Positions 35,980 to 45,866 of a stretch of 64,000 nucleotides of DNA are shown piece after piece (position 1 is the stretch's first letter; each line of letters opens with the position of its first letter). The notes under the pieces were generated by a model. It had not been told where the DNA came from. It was given only the letters and a program-made list of their open reading frames with translations, and searched no databases. This DNA comes from Erythrobacter donghaensis (lineage in GTDB: Bacteria > Pseudomonadota > Alphaproteobacteria > Sphingomonadales > Sphingomonadaceae), in contig NZ_LSJS01000302.1 in the NCBI RefSeq assembly GCF_001557325.1, positions 10,832 through 74,831 of the forward strand, given 5' to 3'. The translations under genes were made by a program, and so were the position numbers.

Positions 35980-36192
35980 TCAATCGGCGATCAGCGCGAT
36001 CGCAAGGTAGATCAGCACCGGGGCGCCGAAGCCGAGGAGCGTGGCGGCGACGAAGCCGATACGGACCAGCAGCGGGTCGATGTTGAAGTAGTTGCCGATC
36101 CCCGAGCACACGCCGGCGAGCTTGGCATTGCCCTTGTCGAGGCGGAAGCTGCGGCTCGGCGGGGTGCCGCCCGATTTCCTGAGGTCATTCAT
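35980..36192 (-). CDS. pspC: PspC domain protein
   Basis: Protein of 70 residues: a short charged N-terminus (LRKSGGTPPSRSFRLDKGNAK), then LAGVCSGIGNYFNIDPLLVRIGF, the PspC signature, and a hydrophobic C-terminal helix (VAATLLGFGAPVLIYLAIALIA). PspC proteins sense or relay membrane stress; in enterobacteria they belong to the sigma-54/PspF-controlled phage-shock system. Good CAGGAG ribosome-binding site before ATG 36192. It is the third gene behind two tandem small proteins, and a sigma-54-like promoter lies in front of the unit. PspA and PspF are not in the window. Confidence 0.85.
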   Translation of the reverse strand: MNDLRKSGGTPPSRSFRLDKGNAKLAGVCSGIGNYFNIDPLLVRIGFVAATLLGFGAPVLIYLAIALIAD

Positions 36193-36224
36193 CGTGGTCG
36201 AACTCCTGTGAAAGCGTGGGGCGA

Positions 36225-36338
36225 TCAGGCCATCAGCGCCGGGCTGGCGGGGATGATCGCATAGGCGAAGCTGGCAACCGTCAGGATGACAGCGAAAGCG
36301 GCCGAAGCAAAGCGGGCGGTGTTGTCATTGCCGAACAT
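36225..36338 (-). CDS. 37-residue hydrophobic protein, copy 2 of a tandem pair
   Basis: A short frame of 37 residues starting MFGNDNTARFASAAFAV and ending with the shared AIIPASPALMA. It has one predicted transmembrane helix (about residues 11-28) and no recognised family. AAGGAC serves as ribosome-binding site. It is clearly paralogous to the next upstream frame: matching positions include ARF/SRLFA, AFAV/AFSV, FAYAIIPASP and the final alanine. Similar length, same C-terminal motif and tandem position argue that this is translated. Confidence 0.75.
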   Translation of the reverse strand: MFGNDNTARFASAAFAVILTVASFAYAIIPASPALMA

Positions 36339-36377
36339 GGGTCTTGGGTCCTTATACAGAGAGGGTGTTGCGGGCGA

Positions 36378-36491
36378 TCAGGCGACCAGCGAGGGGCTGG
36401 CGGGGATGATCGCGTAGGCGAAGAAGGCTGCCGAGATCACGACCGAGAAGGCGGCGGCGAAGAGGCGGCTCGAGGTTTCGTTGGCGTACAT
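36378..36491 (-). CDS. 37-residue hydrophobic protein, copy 1 of a tandem pair
   Basis: A frame of 37 residues starting MYANETSSRLFAAAFSV, with one predicted transmembrane helix and ending AIIPASPSLVA. CAGGAG ribosome-binding site seven bases before ATG 36491. Paralogous to the frame at 36225-36338: both share FAYAIIPASP and have identical lengths. It is the first gene of the unit with pspC and lies about 50 bp behind a sigma-54-like promoter. No family recognised. Small size means annotation pipelines may miss it. Confidence 0.78.
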   Translation of the reverse strand: MYANETSSRLFAAAFSVVISAAFFAYAIIPASPSLVA

Positions 36492-36544
36492 GTTGGGTCT
36501 CCTGTTGCTGTGTTCCGGGGCTGTCCCGGGGATGCCAGGTACTT

Positions 36545-36560
36545 TGCATCACCCGTGCCA
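36545..36560 (-). promoter_or_regulatory. Sigma-54-like (-24/-12) promoter upstream of the small-protein/pspC unit
   Basis: On the minus strand TGGCACGGGTGATGCA matches the sigma-54 consensus TGGCACG-N4-TTGCA at all positions except one (A for the first T of TTGCA). The GG and GC elements are spaced correctly. It sits 53 bp before the first small-protein start codon. One isolated site in a single sequence is suggestive, not proof. Confidence 0.55.
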
Positions 36561-36723
36561 AACTCGAAAAATGGCCGAATTCCGCCCTTTTCCATCTTTC
36601 GCCCCGCAAACGCCTCGTTAAGCAAAACGAAAGCTTGGGAAAATTTGCCAAGGATTGGGATCGGCGATTTTGCGACCGCCGCACTGGCCAAACCGCCCCC
36701 CTCCCGCTACCCCCGCAAGGGCC

Positions 36724-37812
36724 ATGGGCCTCAGCCGCATCAGCCTCGAAAACTTCCGCAACCACCCCGCGACCTCGCTCGCAGAGACCGCGCATTTCAA
36801 CCTGCTGGTGGGCGAGAACGGGGCGGGCAAGACCAATCTTCTCGAAGCGCTCTCGCTGCTCGGCCCCGGGCGCGGCCTGAGGCGCGCGAACCTCGGCGAT
36901 CTCGCGCGGCGTACCGCGCCAGGCGCTCCGCCCCTCCCCTTCGCCATCGGGGCGAGCCTGACCGAGGCGGGCACGGTCTCGGCGCGGCTCGGCACCTATA
37001 CCGAGGACGGCGCGCCCCAGCGGCGGCTGGTGCGCGTCAACGGCGCCCCCGCGACCGCCGCGAGCCTTGCCGAGTGGCTCGCCCTGTCATGGCTCACCCC
37101 GGCGATGGACGGGCTGTTCACCGACAGCGCGGGCGCGCGGCGGCGGTTCATGGACCGCATGGCCTTGGCCCTCGCCCCCGATCACGCGCGGCGGGTGAAC
37201 GCGCTCGAAGCGGCGCTGCGCGAACGCGGCAAGCTGCTCGAGACCGGCGGCGATCCGCGCTGGCTCGATGCTATCGAGGCGCAGGCGGCCGATCACGGCG
37301 CGGCGGTCGCGCGCGCCCGCGCCGAGCTGGTGCTGCGCCTCGCCGACGAGCTTTCCGCTCTACCGCCGGAGCCCTTCGCGCGGCCCACCCTTACCTACCG
37401 TCCCGGCGGCCCGTCCGACGAGACCGCCCTTCGCGCCGAGCTCGCCCGCGGCCGCCCGCGTGACCGTGCCGCAGGCCGCGCGCTCACGGGGCCTCAACGC
37501 GACGAGCTCGAGGTGCGCATGGCCTCCACCGGCCAGCCTGCCGCCACCTGCTCGACCGGCGAGCAGAAGGCGATGCTGATCGCCATCACGCTGGCCCACG
37601 GCATCCTTGCCGCCGCCGGGCGCCCCTCGGTTCTGCTGCTCGACGAGGTCGCCGCGCATCTTGATCCCGTCCGCCGCGCCGAGCTGTTCCGGCGGCTGCG
37701 CGAGGGCCGCGCGCAGGTGTGGATGACGGGCACCGAACTCGCCCCCTTCGAGGCCCTGCGCGGCGAGGCCGCGGTGTGGCGGGTTTCGGGCGGCGGCGTG
37801 GAGCGGCTTTAG
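36724..37812 (+). CDS. recF: DNA replication and repair protein RecF
   Basis: SMC-like ATPase of 362 residues that loads RecA at gaps. LSRISLENFRNHPATSL leads to Walker A GENGAGKTNLLEAL (about 37-45); near the C-terminus is the signature LTGPQRDELEV, CSTGEQKAMLIAI and Walker B VLLLDEVAAHLD. ATG at 36724 is chosen because the upstream extension is proline-rich noise without homology. Its end overlaps the convergent esterase gene by four bases. Confidence 0.94.
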   Translation: MGLSRISLENFRNHPATSLAETAHFNLLVGENGAGKTNLLEALSLLGPGRGLRRANLGDLARRTAPGAPPLPFAIGASLTEAGTVSARLGTYTEDGAPQRRLVRVNGAPATAASLAEWLALSWLTPAMDGLFTDSAGARRRFMDRMALALAPDHARRVNALEAALRERGKLLETGGDPRWLDAIEAQAADHGAAVARARAELVLRLADELSALPPEPFARPTLTYRPGGPSDETALRAELARGRPRDRAAGRALTGPQRDELEVRMASTGQPAATCSTGEQKAMLIAITLAHGILAAAGRPSVLLLDEVAAHLDPVRRAELFRRLREGRAQVWMTGTELAPFEALRGEAAVWRVSGGGVERL

Positions 37813-38546
37813 CGCGCAGGCGTCGCGGCGGGTGCAGGCGCAGGCAGCGCGCCCTCCACCTCGTCCAGCGTCGCGGCCACCAGCCGTTCGATGCCGTCGG
37901 CGGTCGGGTGGATGCGGTCCGACTGGAACAGCGAAGGATCGCGATAGATCGTCTCGAGCCAGAAGGGGATCAGCGTGGCGCCATATTCCTTCGCCAGATC
38001 GGCATAGATCGCATCGAACTGCGCCTGATATTCCGGCCCGTAATTGGGCGGGCTGCGCATCCCCATCAGCAGCACCGGCACCTTCTCGCGCTTGAGGATC
38101 GCGAGCATCTTGCCGAGGTTTGCCTTCGTCTCCTCCGGCTTCAGCCCGCGCAGCAGGTCGTTGCCGCCAAGCTCGAGAATGAACAGCGCCGGGGGCGTCT
38201 TCTGCGCGGCGAGGGTGAATTCGAGCCGCTGCAAGCCCGCCGCCGTCGTATCGCCCGAGACGCCTGCGTTGATCACGTCGGCATTGATCCCCTTGGCGCG
38301 CAGCGCGGCCTCGAGCTTCTCGGGATAGGCATCGCGCGGGTCGAGGCCGTAGCCGGCGAAGAGGCTGTCGCCGAAAGCGATCACCTTGCGCTCGGGCCCC
38401 ATCACCGGGATCGCGGGGAGCGCGGGCTCGCCATCCTCGGCGATCTCGGGGGCATTGGCGGCGTCCTCGGCCGCATCCGAGCAGGCCGCCAGCACCAGCA
38501 GCGCGCCCGCAACGCCGGCAAAATTCGACCAAGAGCGCTTGTGCAT
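37809..38546 (-). CDS. SGNH-type arylesterase / lysophospholipase (TesA-like), lipoprotein
   Basis: Protein of 245 residues with lipobox LVLAACS near the N-terminus, so a periplasmic lipoprotein. SGNH blocks are IAFGDSLFAGYGL (nucleophile Ser), INAGVSGDTTAAG (Gly), LGGNDLLRGL (Asn) and DRIHPTADG (Asp/His). It is divergent from the ybbA-type ABC ATPase, the classic tesA-ybbA-ybbP neighbourhood. ATG at 38546 has a GGAAGG ribosome-binding site; an alternative start 15 bases upstream is possible. Confidence 0.9.
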   Translation of the reverse strand: MHKRSWSNFAGVAGALLVLAACSDAAEDAANAPEIAEDGEPALPAIPVMGPERKVIAFGDSLFAGYGLDPRDAYPEKLEAALRAKGINADVINAGVSGDTTAAGLQRLEFTLAAQKTPPALFILELGGNDLLRGLKPEETKANLGKMLAILKREKVPVLLMGMRSPPNYGPEYQAQFDAIYADLAKEYGATLIPFWLETIYRDPSLFQSDRIHPTADGIERLVAATLDEVEGALPAPAPAATPAR

Positions 38547-38605
38547 CCGCGAGCCTTCCATACCTGTAGCTTGTTGCTCCCCCCCACCTATGCCATCGGA
38601 ACCTA

Positions 38606-39298
38606 GTGACAAGTCCCTCTCTCGCAATCAGCGCCCGCAACCTCACCCTGACCCTCGGCGGCACCGCTTCGCCGGTGACGATCCTGCGCGGGATCGATCT
38701 CGATGTGCCGCAGGGCCAGGTCGTCGCGCTGCTCGGCCCTTCGGGATCGGGCAAAAGCTCGCTGATGGCGGTGCTCTCGGGCCTCGAACGTGCGAGCGGG
38801 GGGAGCCTCGAGGTGGCGGGCGCCGATTTCGCAGCGCTGGATGAAGACGGGCTTGCCGCCGCGCGGCGGGGCCGGATCGGGATCGTGCTCCAGGCCTTCC
38901 ACCTGCTCCCCACCATGACCGCGGCCGAGAATGTCGCAACCCCGATGGAACTGGCGGGAATGCCCGACGCGAGCCCCCGCGCGCTCGCCGAGCTGGAGGC
39001 GGTCGGCCTCAGCCATCGCACGGGGCACTATCCCACCCAGCTTTCGGGCGGCGAGCAGCAGCGCGTCGCCATCGCCCGCGCGACCGCCCCGCGACCAGGG
39101 CTGATCTTCGCCGACGAGCCGACCGGCAACCTCGATGCCGCGACCGGCGAGGAGATCATCAAGCTGCTCCTCGCACGGCGTGCCGAGACCGGGGCGACGC
39201 TGCTGATCATCACCCACGATGCCGCGCTCGCCGCGCGCTGCGAGCGGGTGCTGACCATGGCAGACGGCATGATCGTCTCGGACACGGCGGCCGCATGA
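38606..39298 (+). CDS. ABC transporter ATP-binding protein, YbbA-like
   Basis: ATPase of 230 residues. Walker [11 protein letters not shown] (about 44-53), signature [14 protein letters not shown], Walker [13 protein letters not shown] and switch His in LLIITHD. It resembles MacB/LolD-type ATPases paired with FtsX-fold permeases. GTG start at 38606, divergent from the esterase with 59 bp between starts, and overlapping the permease start (ATGA). Confidence 0.92.
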   Translation: MTSPSLAISARNLTLTLGGTASPVTILRGIDLDVPQGQVVALLGPSGSGKSSLMAVLSGLERASGGSLEVAGADFAALDEDGLAAARRGRIGIVLQAFHLLPTMTAAENVATPMELAGMPDASPRALAELEAVGLSHRTGHYPTQLSGGEQQRVAIARATAPRPGLIFADEPTGNLDAATGEEIIKLLLARRAETGATLLIITHDAALAARCERVLTMADGMIVSDTAAA

Positions 39299-41820
39299 GC
39301 CTTCCGTTTTCGACCGCCTGGCGCATCGCCCGGCGCGATCTCAACGCGCGCTTCCGGGGCCTGCGCCTCCTGCTGGTGTGCATCTTCCTCGGCACCGCCG
39401 CGCTCGCCGCGATCGGCACGCTGACCGCGGCAATCGAGAACGAGCTTGCTTCCAGCGGGCAGGAACTGCTCGGCGGCGATATCGAGGTCGAGGTGTGGCA
39501 GCGCGATCTGCGCCCCGACGAGGTAAAGGCGCTCTCCGCCTATGGCACGATCTCCAGCGGCTACCGCATGCAGGCGATGGCGAGCACGCCCGAGGCCGCC
39601 GCGCCGATCGAATTGAAGGCGGTTGACGGCAAGTGGCCGATGTTCGGCACATTGCTGCTCGCCGACGGCCGCAAGGTTGCAGCGCCCACCGGCAAGGACG
39701 CCTGGGTCGCCGCCACCGCGCTTGAACGGCTCGGGATCAAGGTCGGCGAGAGCTTCAAGGTCGGCACCGTCACGCTCCGGGCAGCCGGCGTCATCGCGGA
39801 CGAGCCCGACCGGCTGTCCGAGGGCTTCCAGCTCGGCCCCACGATCATCGTCGCGCAAGGCGTGCCCGCCGAGGCCGGCTTGCTGGCCCCCGGCGCACTC
39901 TACCAGAGCAAGACCCGCGTCGCCTTCGCCAATCCCGCGCGCGATCCTTCCGCGGTCGAGGAGGCCATCGCGGAGCGCTTCCCCACCGCCGGCTTCGACA
40001 TCCGCACCCGCGACCGCGCCTCGCCCGGCGCAGACCGCTTCGTGCGGCAGATGAGCGATTTCCTCACGCTGGTGGGCCTTGCCGCGCTGGTGATCGCGGG
40101 GATCGGGATTGCGGGCGGCGTGTCGTCCTATCTCGACCAGCGCCGCGCGAGCATCGCGACGCTGAAGGTGCTGGGGGCGACCTCCGCCGACATCGTGCGC
40201 ATCTATGCCATGCAGATCGGCGTCGCGGCGCTTGCGGGGAGCCTCGCCGGGCTCGCGGCGGGCGTGCTCGTCACCCCGCTGCTGGCGAGCGCGCTGCAAG
40301 GCCTGTTGCCGGTCGAGAGCGGCTTCATCATCTCGCCCCCCGCCCTGCTGCTGGCGGCGTCTTACGGCCTGCTGGTGGCCTTCGCCTTTGCCGCTGCACC
40401 CCTGCTGCGCGCGCGGACCTTCCCTGCCATGGCGCTGATGCGCTCCGGCATCGTGCCGCTGGCGCGTGACCGGCGGGCGTTGCTCGCCACCGGGATCGGC
40501 ATTGCTGGCGTCTGCGCGCTCGCGCTGCTGACCACTGCGCAGCCAATGCTCTCGGGCGGGTTCCTGCTCGGCGCGGGCGGCGCGCTGGCGCTGCTGGCCG
40601 GGATCGGCTGGGGCATCCAGACCCTCGCCCGCCGCCTGCCGAGGCCGCGCAACCCGCTGCTCAGGAGCGCGATCGCCAACATTCACCGCCCCGGCGCGCC
40701 GACCGGCGCGCTGGTCACGGCATTGGGCTTCGGCCTCGCCGCCTTCGTGCTGCTCGCCGCCGTCCAGAGCGCGATCGACGGCAACATCGCCCGCCGCGTG
40801 CCGATGGAGGCGCCCGATTACTTCGTGCTCGACGTGCCGGTCGCCAAGGAGCCGCGCTTCTTCGCACTGGTCCAGCGCGAATTCCCCAAGGCCGCGCTGC
40901 GCACCGTCCCCACCCTGCGCGGCGCGGTGCTCGCCTATGGCCCCAAGGACAAGCGCACCCGCGTCGCCGATCTCGAGGAGATCCCCGAGGGCGCCTGGGT
41001 GCTGCGCGGCGAGCGCGCGCTGACCTATGCCGACACCACGCCCGAGGGCAACCGCGTGATCGCGGGCCAATGGTGGAGCCCGTTCCACAAGGGCGAGCCG
41101 CTGGTCTCGATCGACGCCGAATTCGCCCGCGCCGTCGGCCTCGAGGTCGGCGACTACCTCACCATCGGCATCCTCGGCACCGAGCGCACCGCGCGCATCG
41201 CCAATATCCGCGAGATCGACTGGGAGAGCATGGGCTTCAACTTCGTGCTGGTGTTCAGCCGCAATGCGATAAGCGACGCGCCGCACAACCTTTCGGCGAC
41301 CATCGACCTGCCCGAGGGCGCCGATCCCGCCGCGCGCGGCCGCCTGCTGCGCGCGCTGGTCAAGGAAATGCCTTCTTCCTCGGTGATCGAGGTGGGCGGC
41401 ATCCTGGTCGAGGCGCGAAAGCTGCTCGAGCAAGTGAGCCTTGCAACCCTCGCCGCGGCCGCGGTGACGGTGCTGGCAGGGCTCGCGGTGCTGATGGGCG
41501 CGATCGCTGCGGCGCGCGCGGCGCGCACTTACGATACGGTGATGCTGCGCGTGCTCGGGGCGAGCCGACGGCAGATCCTGCTGTTGCAGCTTGCCGAATA
41601 TGGCCCCCTCGCCGGACTGCTGGCGCTGGTCGCGCTCGCGCTTGGCGGCGGGCTTGCCTGGGTGGTCATCACCCAGCTGTTCGAGTTCGACTGGCTGCCC
41701 GACTGGGGCGAGGTGCTGGGCGTGCTCGGCCTGGGCACCGCCCTGGTGCTCGGCTTCGCGCTCGCCGGCTCGCTGCCCCTGCTGGGGGCGAAACCGGCAA
41801 GAGCGCTGCGCGAGCTCTAG
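39295..41820 (+). CDS. ABC transporter permease, FtsX-like, YbbP type
   Basis: Inner-membrane permease of 841 residues. One N-terminal helix ([19 protein letters not shown]), a large periplasmic domain, then FtsX core helices around [22 protein letters not shown] and the conserved [19 protein letters not shown] turn, a second set around residues 340-420, and a second FtsX unit at the C-terminus ([40 protein letters not shown]). With YbbA it likely extracts envelope molecules or releases a periplasmic hydrolase; the neighbouring TesA-like lipoprotein makes that plausible. Substrate unknown. Confidence 0.9.
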   Translation: MSLPFSTAWRIARRDLNARFRGLRLLLVCIFLGTAALAAIGTLTAAIENELASSGQELLGGDIEVEVWQRDLRPDEVKALSAYGTISSGYRMQAMASTPEAAAPIELKAVDGKWPMFGTLLLADGRKVAAPTGKDAWVAATALERLGIKVGESFKVGTVTLRAAGVIADEPDRLSEGFQLGPTIIVAQGVPAEAGLLAPGALYQSKTRVAFANPARDPSAVEEAIAERFPTAGFDIRTRDRASPGADRFVRQMSDFLTLVGLAALVIAGIGIAGGVSSYLDQRRASIATLKVLGATSADIVRIYAMQIGVAALAGSLAGLAAGVLVTPLLASALQGLLPVESGFIISPPALLLAASYGLLVAFAFAAAPLLRARTFPAMALMRSGIVPLARDRRALLATGIGIAGVCALALLTTAQPMLSGGFLLGAGGALALLAGIGWGIQTLARRLPRPRNPLLRSAIANIHRPGAPTGALVTALGFGLAAFVLLAAVQSAIDGNIARRVPMEAPDYFVLDVPVAKEPRFFALVQREFPKAALRTVPTLRGAVLAYGPKDKRTRVADLEEIPEGAWVLRGERALTYADTTPEGNRVIAGQWWSPFHKGEPLVSIDAEFARAVGLEVGDYLTIGILGTERTARIANIREIDWESMGFNFVLVFSRNAISDAPHNLSATIDLPEGADPAARGRLLRALVKEMPSSSVIEVGGILVEARKLLEQVSLATLAAAAVTVLAGLAVLMGAIAAARAARTYDTVMLRVLGASRRQILLLQLAEYGPLAGLLALVALALGGGLAWVVITQLFEFDWLPDWGEVLGVLGLGTALVLGFALAGSLPLLGAKPARALREL

Positions 41821-42686
41821 GCGAAGACCGACTCCAACCGCTCCGCCCCGCCGCCGGTCACCTCGTTGTGCAGCGCCGCCATGAAGGACGAGGCGAACAT
41901 CATGTAGACCACGAAAGCGGGCAGGAACACGAACGGCAGCAGCAACAGCAGCAGCGGCGCGCCCGAAGCGGGATCGGCATTCACCGCACTGGTGAACACC
42001 AGCCCGAAGGGCAGGCCGAGCGCCACCAGCGTCAGCAACCCGTAAGCGACAAGCGCAAGGAAGATGCCGAGCACCCGCCCCCGCGTCACCGTCCAGCTGC
42101 GCCGGATCGCGGCGATCGGATTGAACACCTGATCCACTGCCACCACCGGCACCAGCACTGCGAGGCGGCAGGCGAGATAGGCCATCACGGGCAGGAACAG
42201 CAGAAGCAGGCCGATGCCGACGATGCCCCCGGCCGTGCCGCCGCCCAAGCCGGCCACGCCCGCCACGCCGAACACCAGCGCCGCGAGTGCGAAATAGCCG
42301 ACCGCGAGGATCACCGAGATCACGAAGAACGGCAGCGCGCTCTTGAACCCGCGCGCCATCGCATTGCCGAAGGAGGCCTCCTCGAGCGGCGAGGCCAGCG
42401 TCACCATCGCCGCCTGCTGCGCGAGTACCAGCACCAGATAGGCGCCGTAGAACAGCACCATGAAGAGGATGAGGAAGATGCCCATGCCGGTGATCGCGGC
42501 CGGATCATCGAACCCTGCCCCGATGCCCACCGCACCTGCCGCGCCCATGATCGCCAGAATGATCGTGAGGAACACCGAGCCCACCATCTGGATCGCGAAG
42601 AACACCGCGAACATGCCGAGCAGAAGCCAGAAGCGCTGGCGCAGCATCGCCCAGCTGGTCGCAAACACGCGTCCGATATCGATCAT
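41817..42686 (-). CDS. Multi-pass membrane protein, GDPD membrane-domain/YciC-like
   Basis: Protein of 289 residues with about six transmembrane stretches, for example [84 protein letters not shown], and [19 protein letters not shown]. The pattern, with a [16 protein letters not shown] loop before the fifth segment, fits the membrane domain seen in YciC/GDPD-associated families of unknown function. Convergent end overlaps the ABC permease by four bases. No enzymatic motif. Confidence 0.7.
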   Translation of the reverse strand: MIDIGRVFATSWAMLRQRFWLLLGMFAVFFAIQMVGSVFLTIILAIMGAAGAVGIGAGFDDPAAITGMGIFLILFMVLFYGAYLVLVLAQQAAMVTLASPLEEASFGNAMARGFKSALPFFVISVILAVGYFALAALVFGVAGVAGLGGGTAGGIVGIGLLLLFLPVMAYLACRLAVLVPVVAVDQVFNPIAAIRRSWTVTRGRVLGIFLALVAYGLLTLVALGLPFGLVFTSAVNADPASGAPLLLLLLPFVFLPAFVVYMMFASSFMAALHNEVTGGGAERLESVFA

Positions 42687-42781
42687 GAAAGTCCCCTTGC
42701 GGTCATCCCCTTGCCGCAAGGTGCAGGATGCATGGGACAAATGCCCGATGCAAATGGAAAAGCCGGCAGTGCGGCGCGGCG

Positions 42782-43177
42782 CTATTCGAACAGGGCTGCA
42801 TCGATCGCGACCGCGCGCGGATCCTCGCCGTAGCGGTTGGCGCCGGGGGTGCCCCCTGCCAGCATCAGCCACAGGAACCAGCCCACGCCGAGATAGGGCA
42901 GGAACATCACGGTCAGCATCCAGCCGCTGGTGTTGTGATCGTGCACCCGCCGCACCTGCAGCGCGAGGGTCGGCAGGCCGAAGACCAGCATCCAGAGCGC
43001 CAGCACCGCCAGCACGAGGTTCTCGCGGAGCGGCCCGTCGGGCAGGAGCGTGAGCAGGTTGAAGGCCGCGGCAAGAAAGCCGAACTGCCACAGGACGAAG
43101 CCCCAGTACTCGCCCCGGCGCGCGCGGCCGCGGAAATCGAGGCTGCGGCGCAGGGGCTGGACGAGGCTCGCGAACAT
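42782..43177 (-). CDS. DUF805 family membrane protein
   Basis: Protein of 131 residues. LRRSLDFRGRARRGEYWGFVLWQFGF and RVHDHNTSGWMLTVMFLPYLG, the conserved R-G-R-x-E-Y-W and R-x-H-D-x-x-x-S-G-W elements, mark the DUF805 family, small inner-membrane proteins often found in envelope contexts. Four hydrophobic stretches. ATG at 43177. The function is unknown. Confidence 0.86.
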   Translation of the reverse strand: MFASLVQPLRRSLDFRGRARRGEYWGFVLWQFGFLAAAFNLLTLLPDGPLRENLVLAVLALWMLVFGLPTLALQVRRVHDHNTSGWMLTVMFLPYLGVGWFLWLMLAGGTPGANRYGEDPRAVAIDAALFE

Positions 43178-43240
43178 GTGCGCTTCATCCCTCGCCGCGC
43201 AAGGCCGCGCAAGCCCCCGCAAGGCACTGCTCCACAAAGC

Positions 43241-43270
43241 GAAAGGGCCCCGCACCGCAGTGCGAGGCCC
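43241..43270 (-). terminator. Rho-independent terminator after the TonB-dependent receptor gene
   Basis: Minus-strand hairpin GGGGCCTCGCAC-TGCG-GTGCGGGGCCC followed by TTT, about 30 bp after the receptor stop. Confidence 0.8.
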
Positions 43271-43298
43271 CTCCCCCGTTGCCTTGCGAAAAGGCGAC

Positions 43299-45866
43299 TT
43301 AGAACTTGAAGCGCACGAGGCCGCCATAGGTGCGCGGCTGGCTCGGATAGCCCGAGACCGTGCCGGCCTGCGCGACGCCGTCGAACACCGTGATGATGTA
43401 CTGGTCGTCAAGCAGGTTGCGCGCCCAGGCGCCGACTTCGAGCCCGTTCGAAAGCTGGAAGATCATCGAAGCGTTGACCAGGTTGACCTCGCGCTGGAAG
43501 ATCCGCGGATCGCGGCGCGCGGTCACCGGACCATTGAAGGTCGGCAGGCCGTTGTTGATGTCGACATTGCTTTCGTGGCTGTAGTCGATGCGGCTGATCA
43601 GCTTGTTGTCGCCGATCTCGAGCGTGTGGGTCGCCGAGGTCGCGATGCTCCAGCCCGGGATGCCGCCGGGACGGAAGCCGGTGAGGTCGCCCACCGGGCT
43701 TTCGGTGAAGCTGTCGAACGTCGGGTCGAGGTGGGTGGTGGCGAAGGTGAAGACCAGATTGTCGCTCGGACGGATCGTGGCGTCGAGTTCGAAGCCGCGC
43801 ACCGACTGCTGACCGGCGTTGTTCAGCTGGAAGCCGGTGCCGGTGAACAGGAAGCTCTGGAAGCCGGTGATGGTCTGGTCGAACACCGCGACGTTGAGGC
43901 CGAAGCCGTCCCACTGGCCCTTGAAGCCGACCTCATAGACCTCGGCATTTTCCGGGCCGGCGAAGCGCGAACCGGTGGAGAGGTTCGGGATGCCGAGGCC
44001 GGCATTGGTGATCGGCGAGGCCGGAGCGGCAAAGCTCGAGCGGCCCGGCCCCGGAATATAGTCGCCGAAGGACGGGCGGCTGTCGCGCGAGAGATTGACC
44101 GAGCTCGCCTTGAAGCCGGTCGCGTAGCTGAAGTAGACGTTGATCTCGGGCGATACCTGATAGGCGATGCGGCCGAGGTAGGTGAGCTTGTCGTCGCGGG
44201 TCTGGCCCGGTTCGACCGCGTTCGGGATGGTCAGGAACGGCGGCTGGAACTGGAACGCCGACAGGCCGAGCAGCGGGTTGAGCGTGGGGTTGGTCGCCGC
44301 GGCGAGCAGTGCCTGCTGATTGGCGGCTGGAAGCGCCTGGAATTGCGCCCGGCTGGTGACCGCACCGGCCGTCGCACCGGTGATGAAGGCATCGACGAGG
44401 TTGATGTTCGCCAGCTCGTCGAAGGCCTGGCCCGCCAGCGCGAAATCCTTCTTGTCGTCGGTGTAGTTGAAGCCGCCGGTGATCACGAGGCCATCGATCG
44501 GCTCGAAATCGACGGTGCCGAACACCGACCAGGCGGTGTTGTCCATCGCATACTGCTCGGCCGTCAGCGGCCCGGCGCTGAAGATCGAGCCCTGCGGCAG
44601 GCCGAGACCCGCTTCCACCCCGTTGAAGGTCAGCGGGTTGCCCGCGAGTAGCGCGAAGAAGGTGCGCGCGTCGGGCCCGGTGGTGAGGCGGCTGTCCTGG
44701 GTGATCGATTCATCGAAGTAGAAGCCGCCGAGCAGGAAGTTGATCGGGCCGTCGAAGTCCGAGGTCAGGCGCAGTTCCTGAGTGAAGGTCTTCACTTCCT
44801 GGTCGCGCGTTTCGGTCACGATGTCTGCGCTGGTGAAGTCGACGTCCTGGTCGAGGAAGTTCTTCAGCTCGCGGTAGGCGGTGATCGAGGTGAAGGTCAG
44901 CGGACCGGTGCTCCAGTCGGCCTGGATCGAGCCGCCGTAGTTGTCGACGGTGTTGCGCGGCACCTGGCTGAGGAAGGTGTTGTAGCTGAAGAAGTCGGTG
45001 TCGAGCGCGCCGCCCACCCCGACGATGGCGGGCGCCGTCGGGCCGGCGACGAGAGTCGAGACCTGGCAGCACACTTCGTCGATGTTCGAGTAGTCGCCGA
45101 TGATGCGGATCCGGACATCCGGGGTCGGCTCGATCAGCAGCTGGCCGCGCGCCGACCAGCGGTTGCGGTCCGAGAGCTCCTCGTCGAGGTTGACGATGGT
45201 GGCATAGCCGTCACGCCGGTTGTAGCTGCCGTCGAGCGCGAAGGCGATGTTATCGGTGATCGGGCCGGTCACTTCGCCCTTGACGATCAGCGCGTTGTAA
45301 TTGCCGTAGCTGATCTCGCCCTGACCGCCGAACTCGAATTGCGGCTCCTTGGTGACGACCGAGATCACGCCGGCCGATGCATTCTTGCCGAACAGGGTCG
45401 ATTGGGGCCCGTTCAGCACTTCGATGCGCTGGACCCCGTTGAGGTCGGACAGCGCCGCGGCCGAGCGCGAGCGGAACACGCCGTCGATGAACACGCCGAC
45501 CGAGGGCTCGATCCCGAAGTTGTTGTCGCCGTTGCCGAAGCCGCGGATGATGAAGGTGGTGGCCGAAGCGCTCTGCAGCTGGCTGACGCGCAGCGAGGGG
45601 GTGACGGTCTGGAGGTCGAGAATGTCGCGGATCTGCGCCTGCTCGAGCGTCTCGCCGCTGGTCACCGAGACCGAGATCGGGGTTTCCTGCAGGGTCTGCT
45701 CGCGCTTGGACGCGGTGACGATGATGACGTTGCTGCTTTCCGGGTCATCGACCGCCGGCTCTTCGGCGTCCTGCGCGAGCGCCACGCCGGGCATGGCAAG
45801 GCAGGCAGCGCCCGCGAGCAGGGTGAATCGATATGCGCCGGCAGCGCCGGTGAAGGTCGAACGCAT
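43299..45866 (-). CDS. TonB-dependent outer-membrane receptor
   Basis: Protein of 855 residues. Signal peptide MRSTFTGAAGAYRFTLLAGAA..., TonB box at about 47-52 (VIIVTASKREQ), plug domain with PISVSVTSGETLEQAQI, FIIRGFGNGDNNFGIEPSVG, RIEVLNGPQSTLFGKNASAG and VISVVTKEP, then a long 22-strand barrel ending GYPSQPRTYGGLVRFKF with the C-terminal aromatic residue. It transports a large, unknown substrate across the outer membrane; no adjacent catabolic or siderophore genes hint at it. GAGAGGAG ribosome-binding site before ATG 45866. Two adjacent cysteines (EVCCQVS) in an extracellular region are unusual. Confidence 0.93.
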   Translation of the reverse strand: MRSTFTGAAGAYRFTLLAGAACLAMPGVALAQDAEEPAVDDPESSNVIIVTASKREQTLQETPISVSVTSGETLEQAQIRDILDLQTVTPSLRVSQLQSASATTFIIRGFGNGDNNFGIEPSVGVFIDGVFRSRSAAALSDLNGVQRIEVLNGPQSTLFGKNASAGVISVVTKEPQFEFGGQGEISYGNYNALIVKGEVTGPITDNIAFALDGSYNRRDGYATIVNLDEELSDRNRWSARGQLLIEPTPDVRIRIIGDYSNIDEVCCQVSTLVAGPTAPAIVGVGGALDTDFFSYNTFLSQVPRNTVDNYGGSIQADWSTGPLTFTSITAYRELKNFLDQDVDFTSADIVTETRDQEVKTFTQELRLTSDFDGPINFLLGGFYFDESITQDSRLTTGPDARTFFALLAGNPLTFNGVEAGLGLPQGSIFSAGPLTAEQYAMDNTAWSVFGTVDFEPIDGLVITGGFNYTDDKKDFALAGQAFDELANINLVDAFITGATAGAVTSRAQFQALPAANQQALLAAATNPTLNPLLGLSAFQFQPPFLTIPNAVEPGQTRDDKLTYLGRIAYQVSPEINVYFSYATGFKASSVNLSRDSRPSFGDYIPGPGRSSFAAPASPITNAGLGIPNLSTGSRFAGPENAEVYEVGFKGQWDGFGLNVAVFDQTITGFQSFLFTGTGFQLNNAGQQSVRGFELDATIRPSDNLVFTFATTHLDPTFDSFTESPVGDLTGFRPGGIPGWSIATSATHTLEIGDNKLISRIDYSHESNVDINNGLPTFNGPVTARRDPRIFQREVNLVNASMIFQLSNGLEVGAWARNLLDDQYIITVFDGVAQAGTVSGYPSQPRTYGGLVRFKF

